This document shows positions 32,742 to 44,639 of a DNA stretch of 64,000 nucleotides, in pieces. The notes beneath the pieces are model-generated. The model worked only from the letters and a program-made list of their open reading frames with translations. It had not been told where the DNA came from and searched no databases. The stretch's first letter is position 1; every line of letters begins with the position of its first letter. The stretch comes from Ceratopteris richardii (lineage: Eukaryota; Streptophyta; Polypodiopsida; Polypodiales; Pteridaceae): contig CM035412.1 of assembly GCA_020310875.1 (NCBI GenBank), positions 137,812,761-137,876,760 on the forward strand, written 5' to 3'. Both the position numbers and the translations under genes were made by a program.

Positions 32742-34922
32742 ATGTCTCAAGGTATGGAGAGACCTATAGGAAGTTCAGGAGTGCCATACTTGCACAGGGT
32801 AGAAGGCCCTTACAAAACGCAGTTGGAATACCTTAGGACCAACCGATTAGGTGCCAGCATCTATGAGGACGGCCTAGGAAGATCTGTGGTACAGATTAAG
32901 AATCCTGATCAATCCATTGGACTAGAGCGCCCAGCTGTCAAGTTCAAAAACGGAGCATACTTGGACAAAGAAGGAACCATATACGTAGTCACCAGTCACC
33001 CAGATAGGACGGACGAATTTGGAAATGTGATCCCAGAAGCGGACTTAGGTGACCTAGAGCAAGGAAACATGGGTACAGAACCTAGAACCCCTCGAGGCAA
33101 ATCGGTTCTCACTAGGATTATCACACCAGAGTGGATTCCCCAGGATAATAAGAGCATAGATTTGCTCCTCAATCGAGAAACTGACGAAGCCTTTTGGAGG
33201 TATAAATCTGATCAGCCAACTGATATAGGAACAATCATGATCTATGAGTTTAAGGATCCTGATAGCCCAGGCAGCGTGACCTACTTAGATCACGTTTCAG
33301 AGAGGATCTTTGTGGTTACAGAACATGATAGACATGCTTACACTTGGAAGGGTGAATTTGTTTTTCCCCAACCAAGATCGAATGTGTCCTATGGTCACCC
33401 TGGTGCTGGAACCTCCCACGCTCACGGAACTCAAAGAGACAAACATAGAGAAAGGCCGGAGGTGAGCTTTGCCAACTCAGGGGGCAGAGAAAGAACGAGG
33501 ACGGAAACAAATAGAGTAGAGCCTGAGGTACATAGAGCTCACAGGAATCAAAGAAATGCGGATGAGTTCCCTCTACCACGACCTAGAGAGCACACAAGGA
33601 CTTTGAGACCAACTCAGCTAGTTAAGTCCATGAAGAACTACTTCGATGGCACTGGAGATCCATACGATCATGTGGCTGAGTTTAGACAAGTCCTGAGAGC
33701 TGAACAAGTGGAGGATCTATTCACGCAGTACAATGCCTTTGGTCTAACCCTTAGGAATACCGCCCTGACATGGTTTCAGCCACTAAACGAGAGACAGTTC
33801 AGGAGCATAGACCAACTCCTAGAGGCTTTCATTATTGAATTCTCTAAGAGTGGCATAAGACATAATACCTCCTCACTGATTCACAGTTTCAAGCAGACCC
33901 CGCAAGAGACCGTCAGACTTGCAGGAAGGAGATTTAGGCAATATCTTGAAAGATGCCCTGTCCCTGAGCTACCCACGCCAGCTAAGCAAGTGGCTTTATT
34001 CTTGGATGGATTGCTAAGTACCAAATTAAGATCATATGTGTACTTGAAGGACCCTAGGACCATAGAAGAGTGTGTACGCATGTGTATTGACATTGAGGAT
34101 AACTTAGGGGAGGAGTTAGAGCTTTCCAAGATATACAAAGATTCAGATAGTGCCTCTAGCCTCTCTTCCACGCAATCCACATCGATTGAGGAACTTGCAG
34201 AGAAAGTTGCTCAGAAACTAGGTGTCTCTAGTAAACAAATCCCAAGGTTCGCCCCTGTAAAAAGATGCTATAATTGTGGAGGCGACCATATGGCAAATGT
34301 CTGTCCCATTATGGCTCAACCCCAAGTAAATCCTAGTGGACAATACTGCACCATAGAACGGAGATACACAAATCACACAGCGCAAGATTGCCCATACAAC
34401 AAGAAAGCAGTTAGGCAACCCTACCCTCAGCCATACCCTCAGCAGGGAAGATACCAGAACCCGTACCCTCCACAGCCATATGGCAGGCCACAACAACCTT
34501 ATCAGCAACCATACCAAAACCACCAAAGGCCTCAGCCTGTGTTAGCACAACAACCCCCTGCCCCAGCTAATGTGATCCCAGTAAAATATGCAGCAGCAGA
34601 AGAAAACCTGAATAGAGCTATAGTCCCTGTAACACCACTGCTTTCTGAAAGTGACCCCAGTGACCATAGCTTTGATTCTACACATGTCGATAGTCCCCAT
34701 GCTTACTACATGCAATCTCCTAAACATGGTGAGTCCTACTACAGTGAGGAACCGAGTGAACCTAGTTGGGAGTCAGATTACACAAACGTCATGTATACGA
34801 ACCCCAATCCTAAGCCTCAACCTAGGCAGGTAAGACCCCCATTCCCTAGAGGACCATGCTACAGATGTCAGGGAGATCACCTCATTCGTGATTGTCCCTT
34901 ACCTCCACTTACACAACCCTAG
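32742..34922 (+). pseudogene. G2 Gag (capsid and first zinc knuckles)
   Basis: The frame is open from 32694, but the first in-frame ATG is 32742 (MSQGMERP), which is the likely start. Residues about 310-470 form the retrotransposon Gag capsid domain (FDGTGDPYDHVAEFRQVLRA, TALTWFQPL, FIIEFSKSG, FRQYLERCP). CYNCGGDHMANVC (34266) and CYRCQGDHLIRDC (near 34860) are short CX2CX3HX4C knuckles. Between them lies CTIERRYTNHTAQDC, a variant with Glu for the second Cys that G1 also has. A Gln/Pro/Tyr-rich linker fills 34410-34560. The TAG at 34920 is absent from G1, so it looks like a mutation rather than programmed readthrough. Confidence 0.85.
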
Positions 34923-36635
34923 TCAGTAACAATTCAGGGCTTTTGCCAAGAATGTGGAAAAGAGCATCTCTTACGAGATTGCCCTAAGAATCCTAATAAT
35001 ATGCCAAAAATCACTCCTATTAACGTTATTGGGTTGGTGGTAGACTCCACAGGAAGTGTGACATCCACCGCACCAGTACAGGTAGTGACTAGAGCTCAGG
35101 CATTGCAGCAGAACCAAGGGGTAAACCAGGATAAGAACCCAGAGGCTAGTGAAACCGAGAGCATGACAAAGAAAAGGACTAGAGCGTGGAAAGATAGTCG
35201 GGAAAGAATGAAAAGACAATGGGCTAAAAAGATGAGTGAACTTGAGGAAAGCATAAGAGAAACCAAAGCCAGGATAACTGAATTCACATCTCAAACTCCC
35301 TCTCACACTACCCCACCACCACCATTCCCATCGCCATCCGACCCGCCACCTTCCAACCCACCGCATACGATTCCACCACCCCCTAGAGTAGGATCAGTAT
35401 TAGCTGATCCCACTCCTGAAGACATAGACATGATGCTTAAAGCATATCAGGCCAGAATCCAAGAAGGGCCAAATGTCACGGATCATGACAAGTGCTACCC
35501 TAGAGCTGACCTAGAGATAGAAAGAACCAAGCTTTGTGCGAAAATGGTCGCATTGTCTCAGACTATGTTTGAAGCCAGTCGCCTTTTCAATTACTCGGGC
35601 TCAGCCAAGACGCAATTACACTTGGATGGACTTCTAGAGAAGTTAGAGGGCATAATTGCAAGATCTGCCAAGGAAGGAAAAAATCAAGAAAGAGATAAAG
35701 CAAGCAAAAACATGACCCATCCCCCATCGAAAGCTTATGTGCCCAATTCCACTGAACCAGACAACCCCCCCTCCCTAGAAAGAATAGAGAATCTAATGGC
35801 ACAATCACAAAAGGAACTCGCCCCTCAACACCATGACAAGGCTAGTGAAAGAGCAGGTCTTCCTACCCAGAAAGCCTATGTGCCTGAGGCCTACGTGCCT
35901 AACTCTACGGAGCCAGACACCTCTTCTTCTATGAATCAGTACACACTAGAATTCTTGCGAGAGATTCAAGAAGAGAAATGGGCTAAAGAGAGTGAAGTTC
36001 CTCCTCCCATTGAACTGGTGGATGACACACACGATCAATTCCCACAAGACCTTCCTTCCATTTATGGAGAGCAGGAGTGTGCCCATTCTCAAGAAAGATT
36101 AGACTTCGAGTCTAATGCTTTACAAGAACTACCCCATTTCACAGGCCCATGGGAAGCAAAGTCCACCTGTATGAGAGCGCCTACAGTCATGGTGAGAAAC
36201 GAAGATTCAGTCATACCTAGGAACACAGAGGTAGTGAAGAACACCAAAGTGCAGTGCAATCTCACTTTGGAAGAGCTGCTTAAGGTTAGACCAGAAGTAT
36301 GGGAACATGTCGCCAAACAAGTACCAACGATAGTGAAACCTCATTCCCAGGTAGGATCACATAGGACGGTGCCAGAGATACCCTTGGATAAGATAGGAGA
36401 TATGTGTGAAGGTGAAGAAGGGAACACCTATCTTCCCATTACCTACCAGGAGTACACCACCAAGGCAATTTTGGAGTCAGGTGCAGGAGTTGCAATTGCC
36501 ACCACTTCCCTATGGAAGCGTTGGGGCAAGCCAGCACTCAGGCCAACGAGAATGAAATTGCAGATGGCCGATGGTCATATTGAGAGACCCTTAGGATTGC
36601 TAGAAGGAATAACTCTCACCACCTGTGGTGTCTAG
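34923..36635 (+). pseudogene. G2 last zinc knuckle, linker and protease 1
   Basis: Same frame as Gag beyond the TAG. It starts with the knuckle CQECGKEHLLRDC (34944). Then come a Lys/Arg-rich helix (TRAWKDSRERMKRQWAKK), a Pro-rich stretch (35310-35390), and a linker holding repeated KAYVPNSTEPD motifs (35720-35920). Protease 1 is at 36420-36635: TKAILESGAGVAIAT and KPALRPTRMKLQMADGH. The catalytic Asp is Glu (GAG at 36474-36476) where G1 has Asp, so this protease should be inactive. A TAG at 36633 ends the frame before FEHTFAICDF. Confidence 0.85.
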
Positions 36636-37958
36636 TTTGAGCACACATTTGCCATATGTGACTTCAGCAAAAATCATGCCTATGAGATGATCTTGGGACG
36701 ACCTTTTATGCGACAGTTGCAAGTGGTACAGGATTGGGGAACCAATTCTTTGTACCTGCAGCACTTAGGTGTTACGACCAAAGTCAATCTTAAGGATTAC
36801 TCTCATAGAGATGTACCACCTATTCAATGGAATCCCATCCATAGAGCCAAAGATGAGACTGAGTCTGTGCATTCCATAGAATCCGGATCCTCGTGGATGC
36901 ATGAAGACACCCACTTATGGATGTGTAAGGTAGTAGTAGAAGAAGAGAAGAGAGAGAAAGCCAGAGAGGTAGGTGCAAAAGAAAACCATAGATCAATTCA
37001 AGACCCAGCCTATGCACCTGTAGTCTTTCCTGATGAGGAATTTGAACCCCATGGCTGGGCAGAAATCCTAGCAACAATGGATGTAGCCATCAATGAAGAA
37101 CAATGGACACCCCACTGTGATGAGGATGGCTATGACATTTCAGTCTTCTCCATAGAGCCAATCATGGGAGAGGCAGTTCTAGAAGAATGCGAACCTAGCC
37201 CTGATGCATTTGAGGATGCAAGTGACTCCGATCTAGAGTCAATCATTATGGACCCACCTTTTGCATCAGATGAAGAATACTTCCATGAAGTAGAATTTCA
37301 ACCCCAGAGGCATGGAGAGCTTACAAATGATGTAAGATTAGCCACACATGTGACCCCGAAGGAAGAAGGAAAGAAACGAAAGAAGAGAGAAGTCTCACCA
37401 GAAGAGGAAGAATCTTTGTTTGAGGTCCCAGAAAATTTTAAGAAGTATGAGATAGACGACAGGAGGGTCATGATAAGAATGCGTAAACGAGAGGCACAAT
37501 CAGGAGAGGCCTATGATAACAAAGAAACCACCAAGAAAATAGTAGTGGCCCTAGAAGAAGGAGAGGAGAGATGCACGTACATAGGCCATGACCTAACAGA
37601 GGAAGAAGAGCATGCGTTAATAGCCTTGCTAAGAGAATACAGAGATGTATTCGCTTGGAGTTACAAGGATTTGAAAGGTGTTGACCCTGACATATGCTCA
37701 CACACTATCCCCATGACCTCAGATGCTAAACCCTCTAAGCAAAAGCCCTATACATATAACGATAATTACGCTGCCAAGATTAAAGAGGAGATAGATAGAC
37801 TGGTTGAAGCTAGATTTATCTATGAAATTGAGCACACTGAGTGGGTATCCCCCATCGTAGTGGTGCCCAAGAAGAATGGCAAGCTACGTGTATGCATTAA
37901 CTTGAAGAAGGTCAATGCAGCCACAATTCGAGATAACTATCCGCTTCCCATCACATAA
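36636..37958 (+). pseudogene. G2 protease 1 end, acidic linker and RT N-terminus
   Basis: Continues in frame. MILGRPFMRQLQVVQDWG (36687) is the last protease strand. An acidic linker of about 270 residues ends at FEVPENFKKYEID. The RT entry follows: EYRDVFAWSYKDLKGVDPDICSH, KQKPYTYNDNYAAKIKEEIDRL, EWVSPIVVVPKKNGKLRVCINLKKVN and DNYPLPIT. A TAA at 37956 then interrupts the block that normally reads PLPxxxxLLERVAG. Confidence 0.88.
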
Positions 37959-40900
37959 CATCTCTTAGAAAGAGTAGCAGGCAAGGAAGTGTACAACTTC
38001 CTCGATGGATTTTCGGGCTACAATCAAGTAGCCATAGCTCCAGAAGATCAGCATAAGACGGCATTTGCCACTGAATGGGGCATTTTTGCCTTTAGAGTAA
38101 TGCCATTTGGGCTTACCAATGCACCAGCTACCTTCCAGAGACTAATGTGCCATGTATTTAAAGAATTCCTGAGGAAGAATTTAGAAGTCTATGTTGATGA
38201 CCTTTGTGCTCATTCCAACATCAGACAAACCCATATTCCCGAACTGAGACAAATCTTTGACAAATGTAGAGAATATCAAGTGTGCCTAAACCCAGAAAAG
38301 TGCGTTTTCATGCAAGGCAAGATTCTAGGGCACATAGTGTCAAAGAATGGCATATCCACTGACGAAGAGAAAGTGAGAGCCATAGCAGAGCTACCTAGGC
38401 CAAGGAATGTCAAGGAAGTACAAGCTTTCATGGGACATTGTGGTTACTACAGTCGGTTCATTCACATGTATGCGGTCATTGCAAAGCCCATGTACGGACT
38501 TCTGACAAACTTTGAGTGGACTGAGGAATGTGAGAATTCCTTCAATGAGCTTAAACGGCGATTATGTTCAGCACCAATCTTAACCACACCAGATTGGAAC
38601 AAGCCATTCCATGTTCATGTGGATGCATCCAATTATGCTATTGGGTGTGTACTCGCGCAACCTACTGGTGAAGGTAATATGGATCTTCCAATTGCCTACG
38701 CTAGTAGACAATTGAATGCAGCTGAACGAAATTATACCACTACTGAGAGAGAAGGCTTAGGCATGATATATACAGTTAAGAAATTTAGACACTATTTGCT
38801 TGCAAATAAGTTTAAATTTTTTACTGATCATCAGGCATTGCTATACCTCGTAAACAAGCCATGCAATACAGGAAGATTAGTAAGATGGTTTCTCTTGCTA
38901 ATGGAATATGATTTTGAGGTTGTGGTAAGGAAAGGGAAGAATCATTTGAGAGCAGATCATCTCTCTAGGCTCACATCTGGAGAAGCCCCACAAGTAGTGT
39001 TAGATGACCTTCCTGATGCTTACTTGTTTAATTTGAAAGTTGTACCTCAGTGGGCTAAGCCATTAGTGCCAGTATTGACATATGGACCTAACCATCCAGT
39101 AATAAACACGCAGGATAGAGAGGTAGTAAAAGCCCAAAAGTATCACATCATGGCAGGAAGTATGTACAAGCACACAAATCAAGGAATCTTGGCTTGTTGT
39201 GTGGAAGAGGACGAGTACAATAAATGGTTGCATTTAGCACATGTAGGTGCATTAGAGCAACACTACTCAAAGCAACGAACCTTACAGACACTAAGGAGAC
39301 TCGGAGTACATTGGCCGACTATGGAAGCTGATGTCCAAAAGTTGTGCAAGGAATGCCCAATCTGTTGCACTAAACCACCTGTGGAACATGCCGCTCTTTA
39401 TCAAGTGTCCATAGTGCCAGACTGGAGTGAACCACTAGTTTCCTTCCTGAGGACGAAAACTTTCCCTCTGGATATGACCTTGGCTAGGAAAAGGAGTTTA
39501 GAACAAGAAGCCCATGATTACTCACTCATTGGTGATAATCTATATAAGCGTGGTAAAGATGGTTACCTGAGGCTATGTGTCCATGAAAGCGAATATCTCA
39601 AGATCTTGGAAACTGCTCACCAAGGTGTAGCAGGAGGACACTTTGGACCAGATCGGGTGATCAAGGCAATACTATTTGCGGGCTTCTGGTGGCCGACCCT
39701 TCACATGGATGCACATACCTATGTGAAACGCTGTGATGTCTGTCAGAGAACTCAATATCCTATACGTAAAGATGAGATGCCACTGAAACCTATGATGGGT
39801 GGACGTGCATTCTCTAAGTGGGGAATAGACTTCGTAGGTCCTATTAATCCCCCAGCTAAGGGTTCCCATGCAGAATATATCATTGTTGCGACAGACTATC
39901 TAACAAAGTGGGTAGAGGTAAAAGCCACAACGAAGAACGATGCTCAAACAACAGCTAAGTTTTTATTTGAGAATGTGTTCACTAGATACGGGCTACCTAT
40001 AGAGCTAGTTAGTGATAGAGGCACTCACTTCTTGAATGAAGTTATTGAAAATCTGCTCCAAGAATTCTTGGTAGTGCATAAGAAGTCTGCCCCCTATCAC
40101 CCTCAAGCAAATGGCCAGGCTGAGAGCACCAACAAGATCTTATGCAATGTACTGACGAAATTAGTGAACAATAAACGCTCTGATTGGGACAAACAGCTAC
40201 ACCATGCTGTTTGGGCATATCGAGTCGCCTACAAAACGGTACTCCAAGCCACCCCCTTTCAGATGGTATTTGGCCAAAACGCCGTGCTACCTTTGGACTT
40301 CTTAATACCTACATTGAAAGTAGCACAAGAGCACGAATGGACGGGTCATGAACTATCCTCTAGACTTTTTGACCTTGAACGATTAGGAGAAACAAGACTG
40401 AGGGCAGCTGCAGGGATCTATGCAGCAAAGAAACGACAGAAGGCATACTTTGATGCCCACGTTAAGGATAAAGGTTTAAAGGCAGGCGACTTAGTTTTAG
40501 TCTACACATTGAAGCAACATGCGAGGAAACTGGAGAAGAGAGGCTACGGACCCATGATCATTAACAGAATCTCAACAAGTGGAGCAGTGCAACTAGCCAC
40601 ATTAGAAGGCGATGTTCTCCCAAGTTATATCAGCGGAGGCAGAGTCAAGTTGTATCAGGAACCTCTCACAGAGGAAATGCTAAGTCGACTCAATACTGCT
40701 AAGAAATGCAAAGAGGAAGAAAAGCGAATTCGAGAAGAAGCTCAAGCAGAAGCCCTAGAGCGCATACAGAGAATGAAATTAAGAAGACAAGGTAGAGAGC
40801 ACCCTAGGCAAGATGCATATGAAGATCAAGGATATGATGTGGCTATGTGTGAAGTTTCAGGTGTTAGCTCACATAGGATAACTGATCGACGCCCTTTCAT

Positions 40901-41999
40901 AACCTTAGATATAGGACAAGGAAAGAGTGCAAGGACTGTAAGAGCCTTGATTGACTCAGGTGCAGCCACTAGTGCTGTTAAATTGTCTTACTGTCAAGAG
41001 TTGCAATTAACTGTCAATCCTGTGGAAGCATATCTCATAGGATTGGGAGGCGTGGAAACCCCTTGCATGGGCGAGGTGGAACTTCCCCTCTATATTCATG
41101 ATGAGGCAATGACATTTAAAGTACTAGTGTGTCAAGATGAGGACCTCACTGAACCCCTTGTCTTGGGTCAAGACTGGATCTATGACCAAGCAATCAACTT
41201 AAACCTAAGAAGTGGACTTCTTCAGGTATGGGTGAATCAGACTAGAATTACAATTGAGTTAAATAATGGAGCACTCAAGGAACTAGAAAAGACACGGACT
41301 CCTGGTCCCTCCAGGGGTGCACATGAAGTTGACCATGCTGTTCTTGTCCAAGGCTATGTGATGCAGAAGAACGAAGATCTCAAAAAAGGAGTCAGAACCA
41401 CAATGGAACTCCCTTCTTTTCCAAAGGCCAGAAGGAGGCAGCAACTAAGGACAAATCAATCACTGAAGACTCTCCAGGCGAGAGACCAAAAGAACGCACG
41501 AAGCAGAACAACTCAGCCGATGAAACAAATGTGGGTGCGGAAAGACGAGCTGCCGACCGTAACCAAGTCGCAACCACGGTCTCAACTTCCTATTAGTAAT
41601 CAACGACTTGATGATAATAAGAGGACTCCTAAAACCCCTGTTGAGAAAGTAAAATCTATTTGGGTACCCAAGAAGTCGATGACGGCTGACCCACAATCAA
41701 GACAAATTTGGGTGCCTAAGGCTTGCTTGCGGGCTCAACTAGTCCCACACAATTCACATCTTACACGACATGGTTCACTCGCTCAAGCACCCGCCACCCA
41801 CTCTTGTCTGATACACTCGAACACACTGCCACCTAGAAGCACGCACGGACTCACTCATAAATGGGTCCCAATGACACAACAACTCCCAGCAGAATTACTC
41901 ATGCGACCCTCCCGAGTCTCCACAAAACCGAGACCAAAAGTCATCCATGGTGTTTGGCAACTTAAGACTTGTAATAAACCCCCCGACCCCAATCTGTGA
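37959..41999 (+). pseudogene. G2 pol: RT, RNase H, double H2C2, integrase, second protease-like domain
   Basis: Open for 1,336 codons counted from 37989, which is a GTG and not a start; it simply continues gag-pol. RT: LDGFSGYNQV and the catalytic YVDD at residues 68-71. RNase H: D212, E255, D280, D323. First H2C2: H418, H425, C456, C459; second: H544, H551, C582, C585. Integrase core: D614, D676, E712 (D,D35E), then GYGPMIINRIS in the C-terminal domain. After an Arg/Glu-rich helix comes a second retropepsin-like domain: LIDSGAATSAV (D989) and LVLGQDWIYD (about 1058-1067). A basic tail has MWVRK, IWVPKK and IWVPKA motifs. All catalytic residues of RT, RNase H and integrase are present. Confidence 0.93.
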
Positions 42000-42227
42000 A
42001 TTCACCTCCACTTACTAACTGCATTAGTCAGACAGTGCATCTTTCCATCTAGCTCCTAGGACTATCCAGGCATTAACTACACACACTGCCATCGTGCACT
42101 CACTGACCACTAACCCATTACTCACCTCACGATAATATTGTAACGAGGGCAAACATGTTCTATCTTGTCCATTACAATATTAACGCATGCTCTATATTCT
42201 CGACAGAATCAGTAGCGAGCAATAACT
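42000..42227 (+). other. G2 spacer between pol and third frame
   Basis: No coding content. The third frame's ATG has context AATAACTATGGCAG. Expression would need a spliced subgenomic mRNA or another mechanism; no acceptor site is proven. Confidence 0.6.
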
Positions 42228-43562
42228 ATGGCAGAAGCCGGAGGTTCCAGTTCTCACGCCGGATCCAGCGCACAGATTGTGGATATAGAAACACTCCTCC
42301 TCGAACCACATCTCACCGAAAGACCGCAAGAGCTTCAAGCTGTGCATGTGCTCCCAATTCAGGATCCTCCTCAGGGACACACCTCTCAGGTGGGCAAACA
42401 CGCTCATTGGTTCAGTGATGTTGCAGGACCATTGGGTGATGGAACCTATTTTTGGGAAGCTGAATTGGAGTTTAATGGTAAATGGGGACGCTACCATTTT
42501 TTCGCGTGCGAATTTGAGAACTATCAGAATGCCGAAGTAATGCGTTCGGTATGGACCAAAGCGGGCCTCGACAGTTATTTCAGGGCCCACTTACCAAAGC
42601 CGGATTTCTTACGTTGTTCTTATCTTATCAGTACCATCACTCCTAGCAGGGCCAAGGGAGGCGACAGCACTTTTGTGTTACCCTCACTATTGCCGGGCCA
42701 CGAACTTAAAAGATTCAAACTGACCCTCAATCTGGTACGAGAAGCATTGGACATGCATGGTATGCACATTCCTACTGAAAAGGAAACAATGGTTCCAAGC
42801 AGAATGAAACATAAAGATCTCAATAAGCTGAAGGATATGGTAGCAATGACACCGACCATCGCTCTTCACCTACGGACTGTCATGCAGCATTTTGCTTTCC
42901 CCGCCCAGGAAAGATTCACCATGCCCCCAAAGAAGATATGGTTTAGCTTGTATTTGGCAGAGACAGAAAACCTCCCTATCAACGTACCACATTGGATCAT
43001 AGATCAGATCCACCTAGCCCATCAACGGTGGAACAAGAAGCAGAAAAATGTGCTCCACGGGTGTTGTGCTCTGACCAAGATAATCTATCGATGTCTAGCC
43101 TATGACGTGCCTATTCAGCGGGCACTCGTATGGTCCCGGGCCCAGGAGTTCCACAGAAGGCTATCAGCGGCAGGTCCTCCATCAAAGAAGATGAGAGGGG
43201 GAGTCCAATTACCCTGCGCTCAACCAAGGGGAGCCACCACTACACCAGAAATTACCCCTCCCCAGACACGACGCATTAGACCATTCACCATTCGGCTACC
43301 AAGACCAAGTACAGAGGGACCCAATCTGGTGTTTCCACCCGTCCCATCAGACTTGGAATTTCCACAGGGCTTTACTCTCAATGATCTCACTGATGAAGAA
43401 GTGGCTAGACTAATCTACGAATCTAATCTCGAGACGGAAACAGAGCGAGCTCAGGAACCACAAACCCATACAACAACGTCAGTCCCCACCCGACCGCAAG
43501 TTGTAGAAGTCGACGTAGACGAACAAGAGACCGAACAAGAGGAAGAAGCCTACGAAGAATAA
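42228..43562 (+). pseudogene. G2 third-frame protein, N-terminal part (444 codons)
   Basis: The ATG at 42228 begins MAEAGGSSSHAG. It is conserved with G1: HWFSDVAGPLGDGTYFW, TKAGLDSYFRAHLPKPDF, MQHFAFPAQERFTMPPKKIWF and AHQRWNKKQKNVLHGCCALTKIIYRCL. The C-terminal third is Pro/Thr/Glu-rich and acidic (EQETEQEEEAYEE). I see no signal peptide or transmembrane helix, so it does not look like a classical envelope protein. A TAA at 43560 interrupts the frame, which continues in the same register to 44639. Function is unknown; the position is that of the env-like frame of Athila-type elements. Confidence 0.75.
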
Positions 43563-44639
43563 GAGTATGATGAACTTTCAGAGTTAGCAAGTGCCCCTGC
43601 GTATTCGGCACAAATAAAAAGACTATATCGAACCATGCAGCTAGTTCAAGAACAGCATAAAATGTCACTTGAAGCAGGCAAGAAACTCATGAACCAATTG
43701 CTGGCAGAGGAAGGTGTGGATGATATGTTCATTGAGTCCATCAACCTACATGCAGATGCAGTAGGATTGGATGAGGCCATTCATGAGGCAATGGCCTACA
43801 TTCACCGATTTGAGAAAGGAGTTCCCGCCCGTCCCATGAGATCCGGGAAACAAATTCATATCAACGTATCAGCACCAGGAAATACAACGCAAACAAACGC
43901 ACATCAGGAAGCACCACTGTCACCACCCTCCCCACCCCTCACTACACAACTCACTCCACCACGTGACACTATCGCCACCACGTCCAATATCACCACAATC
44001 GTCATGGGAATTCCACTCTCTCCGGGAATCCAATTCGGCGGAGTCACTATGCCCACCTTCACCACTCTCTTCACTAACGTCACATCCACCCCACCCACGG
44101 TCCGCATCTACACGGTCACTCAAACATTTGACACTATGGAAACATCTCCTGCCATAGCACCACTCCCTTCCCCCATGCAACCTCCGTCCCCCATACCCCC
44201 TCCACCCACATCTCCACTTGACTCCACATCATTCACAACTCCCTTTCGCGTCCCCATTCCCCCTGCATCTTCATCTCTCCCTGCATCATTTAATGTAAAT
44301 AGTATATTTCTAGCTTTAAATCAATGTGTCTATCAACTTCAGAACGAGTATCGAGCTCTCGACGATCGTTATCATCAAGTGATCACTACCAATCAGAAAC
44401 TTCAGAGCCGCCTCATAGCGATCGAGGAAGAAAATGTAGAACTCAACCAACGTTACACCATGCTCGAACATGCCCACCAAACACTCCTAGAAACTCCCCA
44501 ACCATCACAACAGCCAGGCACCAAACAACTCGAGGCCTTGCTGGACGTATACCAAGCTGATAATCTCAGAGTCCGGCGTAACTTGGCACTCCTCAGAAAA
44601 CACATGGCAACCGCCCTTGAAGAGAACAAGAGACTGTAG
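43563..44639 (+). pseudogene. G2 third-frame protein, Pro-rich and coiled-coil part
   Basis: Continues in register after the TAA. SELASAPAYSAQIKRLYRTM leads into a helical segment, then a Pro/Thr/Ser-rich region (43870-44280, many PPSP and TTPF motifs) and the start of a long coiled coil (YQLQNEYRALDDRYHQVI, NQKLQSRLIAIEEENVELNQRY). It ends at a TAG (44637-44639) in RL-stop-QQNE, a likely CAG to TAG change. Confidence 0.7.

Noticed and set aside
34914-34931. Programmed TAG readthrough between G2 Gag and protease
   Set aside because: The related element G1 has no stop there, the stop falls between two zinc knuckles rather than at the Gag end, and the following bases do not resemble known readthrough contexts.
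37989-41999. Treating the 1,336-codon pol frame as a separate gene with its own start
   Set aside because: The first codon of the open stretch is GTG in the middle of RT. It is the same register as gag-pro-pol, interrupted by a TAA at 37956.
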